From Gracilimonas sp040882225 (GTDB lineage Bacteria; Bacteroidota; Rhodothermia; Balneolales; Balneolaceae): a DNA stretch of 64,000 nucleotides. Location of the stretch: contig JBBEBR010000022.1 of the NCBI GenBank assembly GCA_040882225.1, forward strand, positions 248,001 through 312,000, given 5' to 3'. The notes beneath the pieces were generated by a model. That model made no database searches and was not told the DNA's origin. It worked only from the letters and a program-made list of their open reading frames with translations. The number at the start of each line of letters is the position of its first letter. Within the stretch, counting starts at the first letter, position 1. This document shows positions 15,678-24,089 of this stretch, one piece after another. The position numbers and the translations under genes were made by a program.

Positions 15678-16394
15678 ATGACAAACGAAGAATCTTTTTC
15701 TGTTGAGCATTTCCATAACCGATCTGTAAAAGACATGCAGCCCGACGAACAACCCCGCGAAAAACTGATGCGCTACGGAGCGGAAGCATTATCCGATGCG
15801 GAGTTGCTCGCAATCATGTTACGAACCGGAACAAAAAAGCTAAATGTAATTGAAACATCCAGGGCGCTGCTCAGTCAATTTGATGGCTTGCATAATCTGG
15901 TTCGAAAAGACTGGCAGTCGCTGAAAATCATACCAGGAATTGCAAAAGTTAAAGCCATTACCCTTGAAGCTGCTTTCGAACTCGCACGCAGAATTCAGGT
16001 TGCAAGCCTTGGTGAAGAAGTGCAAATCACCGATCCTGAAATTGTAAACTCCTATTTCGGGCCGAAACTTCGGCATCTTACCAAAGAAACATTCATTGTG
16101 GCTTTTCTGAATAACAAGAAAGTACTTACTGGATTTCATAGAGTCAGCAATGGCGGACAAACATCAACCATCGTGGAACCGGCGGAGGTATTGCGGCAAG
16201 CGGTATTGAATGAAGCGAACTCTATTGTGGTGATACACAACCATCCATCCGGGAATAACCGCGCCTCCACAGCTGATATTCAACTCACCAAAAGACTGGC
16301 GGAATGTTGTAAAATATTCGGTATTCCTTTAGATGACCACGTAATCATAGCCGGTTATAAATTCCTGAGTTTGAGAAATGAGGGGGTTTTGTGA
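15678..16394 (+). CDS. radC: RadC family JAB-domain protein
   Basis: A 238-residue RadC-like protein. The N-terminal helix-hairpin-helix region (MQPDEQPREKLMRYGAEALSDAELLAIMLRTGT) is followed by a JAB1/MPN-type metallo-domain. The metal motif HNHPSGNNRASTAD is intact (H-x-H-x7-S-x2-D), with an upstream glutamate in VEPAEVLRQAV. Although named for DNA repair, the family's biochemical role is unsettled, and several members sit on mobile elements. This copy is in a housekeeping setting, convergent with mutY, and of normal length. Confidence 0.93.
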   Translation: MTNEESFSVEHFHNRSVKDMQPDEQPREKLMRYGAEALSDAELLAIMLRTGTKKLNVIETSRALLSQFDGLHNLVRKDWQSLKIIPGIAKVKAITLEAAFELARRIQVASLGEEVQITDPEIVNSYFGPKLRHLTKETFIVAFLNNKKVLTGFHRVSNGGQTSTIVEPAEVLRQAVLNEANSIVVIHNHPSGNNRASTADIQLTKRLAECCKIFGIPLDDHVIIAGYKFLSLRNEGVL

Positions 16395-16398
16395 AGAA

Positions 16399-16419
16399 GA
16401 ATTCTGAATTCTGAATTCA
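16399..16419. repeat. 7-bp tandem repeat (GAATTCT x3, last copy one mismatch)
   Basis: GAATTCT, GAATTCT and GAATTCA begin four bases after the radC stop. The period equals that of the arrays at 14432 and 17627. Confidence 0.75.
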
Positions 16420-16464
16420 GGAGTCAGTTGGAGTGCTCTTTTTTTGGTGAATCAAGCTTTGACT

Positions 16465-16521
16465 CCAGTAAGGAGCGCATTGCCATGCGCCCTTATTGGC
16501 AGAGCATTCTGCATCCAATAA
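16465..16521. repeat. two overlapping, mutually exclusive hairpins between radC and mutY
   Basis: CCAGTAAGGAGCGCAT (16465-16480) pairs with ATGCGCCCTTATTGG (16485-16499) around a TGCC loop, with only a mismatch and a bulge. The TTATTGG at 16493-16499 can alternatively pair with CCAATAA at 16515-16521, with an inner GCAGA/TCTGC stem. No T-run follows. It lies between convergent genes and may be a palindromic repeat element or an atypical bidirectional terminator. Confidence 0.6.
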
Positions 16522-16537
16522 AGATATTCCGTGTTGG

Positions 16538-17608
16538 CTATTGATCATTGATTAACCTTTCTGTTAGCATCTTATTTGCTTTGGGAAAAGGGTATTTCTC
16601 TAATTCGGATTTCTCTACCCAAAGAATTTTTTGACTTACTTTTGGTTTGGGATTCCCTGAAATCAACCTGCATAAATAGGCGTGAAGAGTAATCGAAAAG
16701 TGCGAATAGGTGTGTTTTAAAATCATGAACTCTTTAAGAGCCTCTACTTTTACATCCAGTTCTTCGTGTAATTCGCGCTCTACCGTTGTGGTGATTTTTT
16801 CACCTTCTTTCTGTTTGCCACCTGGAAATTCCCAAAGACCGCCAAGCATCGCGTTTTCGGGGCGAAGTGCAATTAGGACCTTGCCATTTTCATCTTCAAT
16901 AATACCAACTCCAATATGGTGATGGGGCTTTTTCTTAGCAGGAGATTTGTAGGGGATTACATCAGTTCGGGCGGTTTTTGCTGCTTCACATCCTGACAAA
17001 ACCGGACATTCAATACAAAGTGGATTTGATGGCTTGCAAACCACAGAACCCAACTCCATCAAAGCCTGATTGAAATCACCCGGCCGCATTACATCTATTA
17101 ATTCACTTGCCAATTCCTGCACAAGTTTACGCGTTTTGCCGCTTCTTGTATCCTCTTCGATACCGAAATACCGGGCCAGAACACGAATCACATTTCCATC
17201 CACAACCGCATTTGCTTCATTGAAAGCAATACTTGTGATAGCGGCGGCAGTATAAGGCCCAATTCCTTTTAGCTGAATAATCTCTTTATATGTTTCAGGA
17301 AGTTTTCCGCCGTAATTCTCGGCTACATCTTTAGCGGCGGAATGAAGATTTCGGGCGCGGCTGTAATATCCCAAACCTTCCCAGACTTTCAGTACCTGCT
17401 GTTGCTCTGCTTCGGCGAGATCAAAAACTGTGGGGAATTGTGAGATGAAATTTTCGAAATAGGGCCAGGCCTGATCAACCCGTGTCTGCTGGAGCATAAT
17501 TTCCGAAACCCAGATTTTATAAGGATCAAGCTCACCCCGCCAGGGCATTTCCCGTTTATGATCTTTGTACCAGTTTAAAAGGTGATGGGAAAATTCGGGA
17601 TGATGCAA
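16538..17608 (-). CDS. mutY: A/G-specific adenine DNA glycosylase MutY
   Basis: Removes adenine mispaired with 8-oxoguanine. The 356-residue protein has the HhH-GPD core: the catalytic glutamate in VSEIMLQQTRVDQAW, the hairpin LKGIGPYTAAAI, and the catalytic aspartate in VVDGNVIRVLARYF. The [4Fe-4S] cluster ligands follow the C-x6-C-x2-C-x5-C pattern in CKPSNPLCIECPVLSGC. The C-terminal third is the Nudix-like 8-oxoG recognition domain (GGLWEFPGGKQKEGE). Length is normal. It is 53 bases downstream of a secreted-protein gene on the same strand and may be co-transcribed with it. Confidence 0.96.
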   Translation of the reverse strand: MHHPEFSHHLLNWYKDHKREMPWRGELDPYKIWVSEIMLQQTRVDQAWPYFENFISQFPTVFDLAEAEQQQVLKVWEGLGYYSRARNLHSAAKDVAENYGGKLPETYKEIIQLKGIGPYTAAAITSIAFNEANAVVDGNVIRVLARYFGIEEDTRSGKTRKLVQELASELIDVMRPGDFNQALMELGSVVCKPSNPLCIECPVLSGCEAAKTARTDVIPYKSPAKKKPHHHIGVGIIEDENGKVLIALRPENAMLGGLWEFPGGKQKEGEKITTTVERELHEELDVKVEALKEFMILKHTYSHFSITLHAYLCRLISGNPKPKVSQKILWVEKSELEKYPFPKANKMLTERLINDQ

Positions 17609-17626
17609 TGGATGATTTTATTTTTT

Positions 17627-17647
17627 CAGAAGTCAGAAGTCAGAAGT
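17627..17647. repeat. 7-bp tandem repeat (CAGAAGT x3, perfect)
   Basis: Three exact copies of CAGAAGT lie in the 52-bp gap upstream of mutY, followed by a T-run. It is the third heptamer array in this window. Confidence 0.8.
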
Positions 17648-17660
17648 TTTCAATACTTAC

Positions 17661-19196
17661 CTACTGACTATCTCTGGATATATTCAGTACGTTTATAGTT
17701 ACATCCATCGAAGCGGCGGCTCCTTGTTTGTCAGTAGCAATCACTTTGAAGGTGGATTCTCCGATTTGTCGCTCCGTTGGTGTCCATGTGAAAACGCCGG
17801 TTTGTTCCTTGATGTCGGCGCCAACAGGCAAATCAACTCCAATATATCGTATTAATTTACTGGAAGGATTTTCAGGGTCTACGGCTCTAAACTGAATGGT
17901 ATAAGGCTCATTAACCGCAATGGAAGAAGTTCTCATTGGGCTGAATGTTGGCGGGGAATTAAAAGAGCGAACATCGACGGTAAAACGAGTACTGTCTGTT
18001 TGGCCATCTGAATTTACCGCGATGATATTAAACCAATGCGTGCCCACCTGATTTACATTTGGCTGCCACACAAAACCTTGTTTCCTGATTTTTGCGGATT
18101 GAATATTTGACCGGTATGAAAATTCAACATCATCAGCGGGATAATCGCCTTCCAGCTCCAGCGAAAGCAATAATGGATTGGGATAAGTAAGAATCTGATT
18201 GGGTATATCTTTAATTTTGAAAGAACCTGTTGCGGAGGGAGAAGAGGTCCTTTCGGGAGTATTCAAAAAGACTTCAGCTATTTTATTATTCTCAGAAATC
18301 CACAGGCGATCTTCACTATCCGTGATATAATTCCCGGCATTTTTATCACTTTTCCAGGATCTTAATCTTCCGGAACTATCGGTCACCCAAATTTTCCCTG
18401 ATTCATTTCTCGCTAAAACCTGATCTTTCCAAAAAATGATTTCTGAGACGGACTCTTCAACATTTCCAATTCTACTGTCAATTCCTGAATTATTTATTTC
18501 ATAAATGTCGCCAGATGCCGTACTGCCCCAAATTTTTTCATCATCAACAAAGATCTTTTCAACCTGATTTCTCAAACGGATTTCCTGAGAAAGCCGCATA
18601 TCATTGTCGGCAAAATTGAATACCAGCAGTGAAGGGGCGTCTGTCAAAACAAAAAGCTGCTTGCTTAAATCAGAAGCTTTTAAATCAAGTACGGAATACC
18701 GGCCGATATCATTTTTTGCGGTAAACTGAACATCCGAATCTACGGTTTCAGGTGTCTCAAGCGATACAAATCCCAGCCCTTCATCACCCAAAGCTATATA
18801 AAGATTGTTATTTATGCGGGCGGCAGCACTGGGAGTTGCGGGCAGAATAGTAGAGGAATATACTCCTAAAACGGAAGTAGGCTCAAGAACCGTGAGGCGG
18901 CGGGAATTTCCAAATAGATAGGCAAAGCGAATATCTGCCATAATCTTATCGCCCCGGCGCTGCATCCCCGAAGAGGTATAAAGCCATTGCAATGAATCAG
19001 GATATGTGCGGAAAACAGCCATTCCATCTTCCCCGGAAAGAACGTAAAGATGTGAAGAAGAAGCTTCCATGGTGATTACATCAGGTATTTCCATGAGCTG
19101 ACTATAATTTTGCACAAGCTTATTTTGAGCCTGCATTTCAATCCCGCAAAAAAGCAGGCCAACGATAATCAGAGATATTATTTGGGTGAAATTCAT
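17661..19196 (-). CDS. secreted protein with propeller-like repeats and C-terminal Ig-like domains
   Basis: A 511-residue exported protein with signal peptide MNFTQIISLIIVGLLFCGIE and cleavage near MQAQ. The first 320 residues contain irregular beta repeats (LYVLSGEDGMAVFRTY, LYIALGDEGLGFVSLE, LFVLTDAPSLLVFNFAD) like an LVIVD/WD-type propeller. Two putative Ig (dystroglycan/He_PIG-like) domains follow: VGTHWFNIIAVNSDGQTDSTRFTVDV, and SSIAVNEPYTIQFRAVDPENPS through FTWTPTERQIGESTFKVIATD. No sorting domain or lipobox is visible, so it is probably periplasmic. Function is unknown. It sits 4 bases downstream of the SDR gene and may ride on that transcript. Confidence 0.7.
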   Translation of the reverse strand: MNFTQIISLIIVGLLFCGIEMQAQNKLVQNYSQLMEIPDVITMEASSSHLYVLSGEDGMAVFRTYPDSLQWLYTSSGMQRRGDKIMADIRFAYLFGNSRRLTVLEPTSVLGVYSSTILPATPSAAARINNNLYIALGDEGLGFVSLETPETVDSDVQFTAKNDIGRYSVLDLKASDLSKQLFVLTDAPSLLVFNFADNDMRLSQEIRLRNQVEKIFVDDEKIWGSTASGDIYEINNSGIDSRIGNVEESVSEIIFWKDQVLARNESGKIWVTDSSGRLRSWKSDKNAGNYITDSEDRLWISENNKIAEVFLNTPERTSSPSATGSFKIKDIPNQILTYPNPLLLSLELEGDYPADDVEFSYRSNIQSAKIRKQGFVWQPNVNQVGTHWFNIIAVNSDGQTDSTRFTVDVRSFNSPPTFSPMRTSSIAVNEPYTIQFRAVDPENPSSKLIRYIGVDLPVGADIKEQTGVFTWTPTERQIGESTFKVIATDKQGAAASMDVTINVLNISRDSQ

Positions 19197-19200
19197 AGTT

Positions 19201-20175
19201 CTATAACCAATTGTGACGTTTGTACCAATGAATGGTTCGGGAAATACCCTCTGCCAATGAAACCTGAGGATGGAAATCCAGTTCTTTTCTCGCTTTTTCC
19301 CCAGAGCAGGTCCATTCCAAAATTAACTCATTCGCTTTTTCTTTATTGATAACGGGATATTTGCCAAATAATGATGCCACTCCTTCAATAACACCGGCAG
19401 CTTTTTTCACGAGCTGAGGTTTTATTTTTATCGGGATTGCTTTTTTACCCATCACTTTTCCGGTGATAGCCCGGATTTGGTTCCACGTATGAATTCCCTC
19501 ACCCGTAATGAAAAAAGTATGAATTCCGGTATCAGTTTTTTGAGCGGCTTTTAATATCCCATCCACCAAATCATCCACATACACCATCGAGAGGCGAGGA
19601 TTGTTCCCGTCGCCAACTATAGGGCAAATTCCTTTAGAAAAAGCCTGGAAAAATGAATAAATCTGATCTTCGCGCGGCCCATAAACGGCCGGCGGCCTGA
19701 TGATTTTTATGCTGCAAGATTCATCGGTTATCTTTCGAACCCGTTCTTCCATTTCTTTTTTTGATTTCCCGTACATACTCACCGGATGCATCGCGTCTTT
19801 CTCAGTTACCGGAGTTCCTGAACTGGGGCCGGCGGCTGCCAGTGAGGATAAAATCACCATATTCTTGACGCTCTTTTTTTGGGCGATTCGAACAAGGGTT
19901 TCAGTGGCATCTACATTGGCATAAGTAAATTCTTTTTTGGATGGAGCTTTCACAATGGCCGCAATGTGAAATAATACATCCGCGCCTTCCAGGCCTTTTG
20001 AGAGAGCGTTGAAATTATCAAGGTCGCCAGAGATTTTTATATACTCAAGCCCGGAGATCCATTTTGGTTCATTTCTCACCAGGCAGCGAACCTCACTATA
20101 CTTTTCAGATTTGATGAGAGCTTCAACTAAATGACTTCCGATAAAACCTGTTCCGCCGGTTACAAAGGCTACCAT
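19201..20175 (-). CDS. extended SDR NAD(P)-dependent epimerase/reductase, candidate ceramide-pathway reductase
   Basis: A 324-residue extended short-chain dehydrogenase. The TGGTGFIGSHL Rossmann motif starts at residue 6, the active-site tyrosine/lysine is in MYGKSKKEMEE, and IRPPAVYGPREDQ follows. Members include UDP-sugar epimerases, 3-beta-hydroxysteroid-type dehydrogenases, and the CerR reductase of bacterial sphingolipid synthesis. The gene is divergent from a block of two glycosyltransferases, a serine palmitoyltransferase-like enzyme and a GNAT-like acyltransferase. That makes a 3-ketosphinganine or ceramide reductase role attractive, but the specific substrate cannot be read from sequence alone. 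Confidence 0.8.
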   Translation of the reverse strand: MVAFVTGGTGFIGSHLVEALIKSEKYSEVRCLVRNEPKWISGLEYIKISGDLDNFNALSKGLEGADVLFHIAAIVKAPSKKEFTYANVDATETLVRIAQKKSVKNMVILSSLAAAGPSSGTPVTEKDAMHPVSMYGKSKKEMEERVRKITDESCSIKIIRPPAVYGPREDQIYSFFQAFSKGICPIVGDGNNPRLSMVYVDDLVDGILKAAQKTDTGIHTFFITGEGIHTWNQIRAITGKVMGKKAIPIKIKPQLVKKAAGVIEGVASLFGKYPVINKEKANELILEWTCSGEKARKELDFHPQVSLAEGISRTIHWYKRHNWL

Positions 20176-20281
20176 TAAAATGTATATATTTGAGGATTAT
20201 TTATTTCAAAATAGACAATAGAAAAAACTATTACCGCAGCGCGATTGAAGATACAAATCTGCCATCTGCTTTTAAATTTTT

Positions 20282-21442
20282 ATGAAAGAATTACGTGTAG
20301 CCCTTTTTACCGGCAATTACAATCATATCAAAGACGGTGTTTCTCTTACTTTAAACCGGTTAGTGGCTTTTTTAGAACAGCAAGGCATTCCGGTGTTGGT
20401 TTTTGGCCCAACTATTAAAAATCCTGCTATACAACATAATGGTCGGTTAGTTAGCCTTCCTTCAATTCGAATGCCGGTTTCTGGGCGGGGTGAATATAGG
20501 GTTCCAATTGGGATGTCTATTCATGCTGAAAAGGAACTTGAAGATTTCCAGCCTACTTTGATCCATATTGCAACGCCCGATGTTTCTGGTTATAAAGCTC
20601 TTAAATGGGGATTGAGAAACAGGGTTCAGGTGGTGTCTTCTTACCACACCCATTTTACAAGCTATTTTAAATACTATGGGTTAACGCCGATTGAGTTTAT
20701 TGCGTGGCGATATTTCAACTGGTTTTACAATACCTGCACGCATGTTTATGTTCCTTCCCAATCCATGATTGAGGAACTTGCCACGCATGATATAGGCCAG
20801 CATATGAAAATTTGGTCGCGTGGTGTGAATACCACACTTTTTTCACCCGAAAAAAGAGATGAAAACTGGCGGCTAAAAGCCAGATTCAAAAAAAATGATA
20901 TCGTGGTTACATTTGTATCTCGACTGGTTTGGGAAAAAGAATTAGCCACTTTTGTTCATAGTGTGCAGCAAGTGGCTGCAAAAAATAAGCGAGTAAAAGC
21001 GTTAATTGTGGGTGATGGCCCCATCAAAAAAGAATTACAGGAATTAATGCCTGAAGCTCATTATGCGGGTTTTTTGGAGGGAGAAGATTTAGCCAAAGCC
21101 TATGCCAGCAGTGATATTTTTATGTTTCCATCACATACAGAGACGTTTGGAAATGTTACCCTGGAAGCTATGAGTTCAGGTTTGCCTTGTATTGTTGCAG
21201 ATGCCACAGGAAGTAAATCTTTGGTAGAAGATGGGGTGAATGGTTTTTTAGCAAAACCCGAGAACAAAACCGATTTTGCGAAAAAACTTGAGCTGATCGT
21301 TTCAAATCAGGAACTCAGGGAAAAAATGGCGGCTTCATCCCGTGAAAAAGCACTGCATTATGAATGGGATGATATTAACAGCAGGTTAGTTAAAAACTAC
21401 AGTGAAGCATTAAAAATGCCAGTTCCTGAAAATACCTATTAA
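20282..21442 (+). CDS. GT4-family glycosyltransferase (first of pair)
   Basis: A 386-residue GT-B fold enzyme resembling MgtA/SqdX-type lipid glycosyltransferases. The N-terminal acceptor domain begins with LFTGNYNHIKDGVSLTLNRLVAFLEQ, and a YHTHFTSYFKYYG segment lies near residue 120. The nucleotide-sugar domain has KALIVGDGPIKKELQE and the EX7E motif ETFGNVTLE within HTETFGNVTLEAMSSGLPC. No membrane segments are present, so it should act at the cytoplasmic face. It is followed 31 bases later by a second GT and then by sphingolipid genes; the likely job is adding sugar to a lipid headgroup. Donor and acceptor are unknown. Confidence 0.85.
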   Translation: MKELRVALFTGNYNHIKDGVSLTLNRLVAFLEQQGIPVLVFGPTIKNPAIQHNGRLVSLPSIRMPVSGRGEYRVPIGMSIHAEKELEDFQPTLIHIATPDVSGYKALKWGLRNRVQVVSSYHTHFTSYFKYYGLTPIEFIAWRYFNWFYNTCTHVYVPSQSMIEELATHDIGQHMKIWSRGVNTTLFSPEKRDENWRLKARFKKNDIVVTFVSRLVWEKELATFVHSVQQVAAKNKRVKALIVGDGPIKKELQELMPEAHYAGFLEGEDLAKAYASSDIFMFPSHTETFGNVTLEAMSSGLPCIVADATGSKSLVEDGVNGFLAKPENKTDFAKKLELIVSNQELREKMAASSREKALHYEWDDINSRLVKNYSEALKMPVPENTY

Positions 21443-21473
21443 ACAAAAGCCGGTTCGGCAACATGATTTTTTT

Positions 21474-22643
21474 ATGAAGATTATTGATGTAGCGGAATTT
21501 TATACTGATCAGGGTGGAGGGGTTAAAACCTACATCAACCAAAAACTGGAAGCAGGCGCCCGAAATGGTCACGAAGTGGTGATTGTAGCTCCTGGAAAAG
21601 ACTGGGGTGAGGAGGAAAGACTTGGTGGGCGCGTAATCTGGGTGAAAGGCCCTCGATTGCCAGTAGACTGGCGCTATTATATACTTTGGAGGGAAAAAGC
21701 TGTACACAAGATTTTAGACAGGGAAAAACCCGATGTTGTGGAAGGTTCTTCTCCCTGGACTGGCGGCTGGTTTGCCGGGCGCTGGAAAGGCGATGCAGTT
21801 AAAACCTTCATCTTTCATCAAGATCCGGTTGCTGCATATCCGCATACATTTTTGGGGAAGGCGCTGGGAACAGATCGTGTAGATAAACTTTTTGGATTTT
21901 ATTGGAAGTATCTGGAAAAGCTGAGTGAAAAATTTGACGCCACCATTGTAAGTGGAGAATGGCTTGCCGACCGCATTGGCAAATACGGAGTGGAAAATCC
22001 GGTGCCGGTTCCTTTCGGCATCAACAAATCATTTTTCTCTCCGGGAAGGCGAGACTCCAAACTTCGCGCAAAATTATTAGAAGAATTAGGATTGCCGGAA
22101 TCAGCACCCTTGCTGATCGCGATCAGCCGCCATCACCCCGAAAAAAGATTGGGTACAATGATTGATGGATTCCAAGCCGCATCAAGAGAAAAAGAAATGG
22201 GTTTGCTGGTTTTTGGTGATGGCCCTTTACGGAAATTTGTAGACTACAAAGCTAAAAATGTAAGTCACCTAAAGCTGATGGGATTTACGGAAAACCGTGA
22301 TGAACTGGCTAATATTTTAGCTTCCTGTGATTATTTTGTGCACGGCTCAGCCGCAGAAACGTACGGAATTGTAGTAGCTGAGGCTGTGTGCAGCGGTTTG
22401 CCGGTGGTAGTGCCTGAACAAGGAGGAGCCGCCGATATCGCCAAACCTGAATTCAGTGAGGTTTATAAGCCAGGCAATTCTCAAAGCTTTGCAAACGCTT
22501 TGCTGGATATTATTTCCCGAAACAGGGATGAACTCAGCAAAGCTTGCGCGAAAGCGGCGTCTCAAAATATCGGCACCGTTGATGACCATTTTGATTTGTT
22601 GTTCAAGGAATACGAAAAATTAGTAGAGAGAAAGAAGGGCTGA
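21474..22643 (+). CDS. GT4-family glycosyltransferase (second of pair)
   Basis: A 389-residue GT-B glycosyltransferase. The N-terminus MKIIDVAEFYTDQGGGVKTYI is the glycine-rich acceptor loop common to mannosyl/glucosyl transferases of lipids. The C-terminal half has LLVFGDGPLRKFVDY and the EX7E motif ETYGIVVAE in AAETYGIVVAEAVCSGLPV. It is not a close duplicate of the preceding gene, so the two probably add different sugars in sequence. A 190-base gap with no obvious gene separates it from the serine palmitoyltransferase-like gene. Confidence 0.85.
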   Translation: MKIIDVAEFYTDQGGGVKTYINQKLEAGARNGHEVVIVAPGKDWGEEERLGGRVIWVKGPRLPVDWRYYILWREKAVHKILDREKPDVVEGSSPWTGGWFAGRWKGDAVKTFIFHQDPVAAYPHTFLGKALGTDRVDKLFGFYWKYLEKLSEKFDATIVSGEWLADRIGKYGVENPVPVPFGINKSFFSPGRRDSKLRAKLLEELGLPESAPLLIAISRHHPEKRLGTMIDGFQAASREKEMGLLVFGDGPLRKFVDYKAKNVSHLKLMGFTENRDELANILASCDYFVHGSAAETYGIVVAEAVCSGLPVVVPEQGGAADIAKPEFSEVYKPGNSQSFANALLDIISRNRDELSKACAKAASQNIGTVDDHFDLLFKEYEKLVERKKG

Positions 22644-22833
22644 ATGTTAGCCGTGGTGAATATTATTAGTTTGCTAAAATTTCAGGGGAATTCAGTAGCT
22701 GAAAGATATATTTATTATCTTGGTTGATACCAATGCAGCCGTCGGTGTTAACATTCTCTTATCCGCAATTTGATAGAAAATTTATACTGGCTATATTTCG
22801 CTGTTTATTTCGAATCTTTGTAAAGGAAACCGA

Positions 22834-24072
22834 ATGGCCGATAATAAATCAAGCGCCACAACAACAGATATTTTTTCTAAAGCCTTTAATTTCACAAAGG
22901 CGGATGAAGTTAAAAAAATGGGGCTTTATCCCTATTTTAAGCCCCTGGAAGCAACCGATGGAACCATCGTAGAAATTGAAGGCCGTAAAGTAATTATGGC
23001 AGGTTCCAATAACTATCTGGGGCTGACCAATGACCCACGTACTATAAAAGCTGCACAAGAAGCCCTAACAAAATATGGCACCGGATGCACCGGTTCCCGC
23101 TATTTGAACGGCACCTTAGACAGCCACCTTTTGCTCGAAGAAAAGCTTGCCACATTTATGGGCAAAGAGTCCTGCGTACTTTTTAGTACTGGATATCAAA
23201 CCAATGAAGGGACTATTCAGACCATCGCCGACCGAAATGATATTATTTTTTCAGATCGTGATAATCATGCTTGTATTGTAGTTGGAACTTTGGTTTCGAA
23301 TGCCAAAACCATGCGTTATTCCCATAATGATATGGATCAGCTTCGGAAATTACTGGAACGAGCTGACCCAAATGCGGGTAAAATTATTATTAGTGATGGC
23401 GTTTTCTCAATGTCGGGAACACTCGCAAAAGTGCCTGAACTTCTGAAACTTGCCAAAGAATTTAACGCCCGCTTATATCTGGATGATGCTCATGCGATTG
23501 GAGTAATCGGAGATGGGGGACGAGGTTCAGCTTCAGTTTTTGGATTAACCGATCAGGTTGATTTAATCAGCGGTACTTTCTCGAAATCATTTGCCTCGCT
23601 TGGCGGATTTTTAGTGGGAGACCGATCAGTAATTGAATATGTGAGACATCATTCCCCAGCGCACATTTTTAGCGCGTCTATGCCGCCTGCCAATGTAGCT
23701 ACCGTTTTAAAAGCGCTTGAAATCCTTCAGGAAGAAAACTGGCGGTTAGATAGGCTTGAAGTAATAGCCAACTACATGAGGAAAGAACTTCGGGCACTCG
23801 GATTTAACGTTTGGAGTAGCCAAAGCCCGATAATTCCTGTCGTAATTGGTGAGATGATGGAATGTTTTCAATTCTGGAAAGATCTTTTTGAAGCCGGAGT
23901 TTATACCAATGCGGTAGTACCACCGGCAGTACCCAAAGGACAGTCGTTATTGCGAACCAGTTACATGGCAAGCCATACAGATGAACACCTTGATGAAATT
24001 CTGGAAGCCTTTCGGAAAGTAGGAATCAAGAACGGCATCATTGACAGAAACGGCCATTCGACAATAGAATAA
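22834..24072 (+). CDS. spt: serine palmitoyltransferase-like alpha-oxoamine synthase
   Basis: A PLP enzyme of the alpha-oxoamine synthase family, 412 residues. It shows VIMAGSNNYLGLTNDPRTIKAAQEAL, GTGCTGSRYLNG, DDAHAIGVIGDGGRGS, and GTFSKSFASLGGF with the PLP lysine at residue 251. The N-terminal leader (KMGLYPYFKPLEATDG) and overall pattern resemble bacterial serine palmitoyltransferase of Bacteroides/Sphingobacterium more than KBL or BioF. It would condense serine with a fatty acyl thioester to 3-ketosphinganine. The following acyltransferase gene and the nearby SDR and GTs support a sphingolipid role. A 2-amino-3-ketobutyrate ligase or BioF function cannot be fully excluded. Confidence 0.85.
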   Translation: MADNKSSATTTDIFSKAFNFTKADEVKKMGLYPYFKPLEATDGTIVEIEGRKVIMAGSNNYLGLTNDPRTIKAAQEALTKYGTGCTGSRYLNGTLDSHLLLEEKLATFMGKESCVLFSTGYQTNEGTIQTIADRNDIIFSDRDNHACIVVGTLVSNAKTMRYSHNDMDQLRKLLERADPNAGKIIISDGVFSMSGTLAKVPELLKLAKEFNARLYLDDAHAIGVIGDGGRGSASVFGLTDQVDLISGTFSKSFASLGGFLVGDRSVIEYVRHHSPAHIFSASMPPANVATVLKALEILQEENWRLDRLEVIANYMRKELRALGFNVWSSQSPIIPVVIGEMMECFQFWKDLFEAGVYTNAVVPPAVPKGQSLLRTSYMASHTDEHLDEILEAFRKVGIKNGIIDRNGHSTIE

Positions 24073-24089
24073 TAATTCACGAAAGCTGT

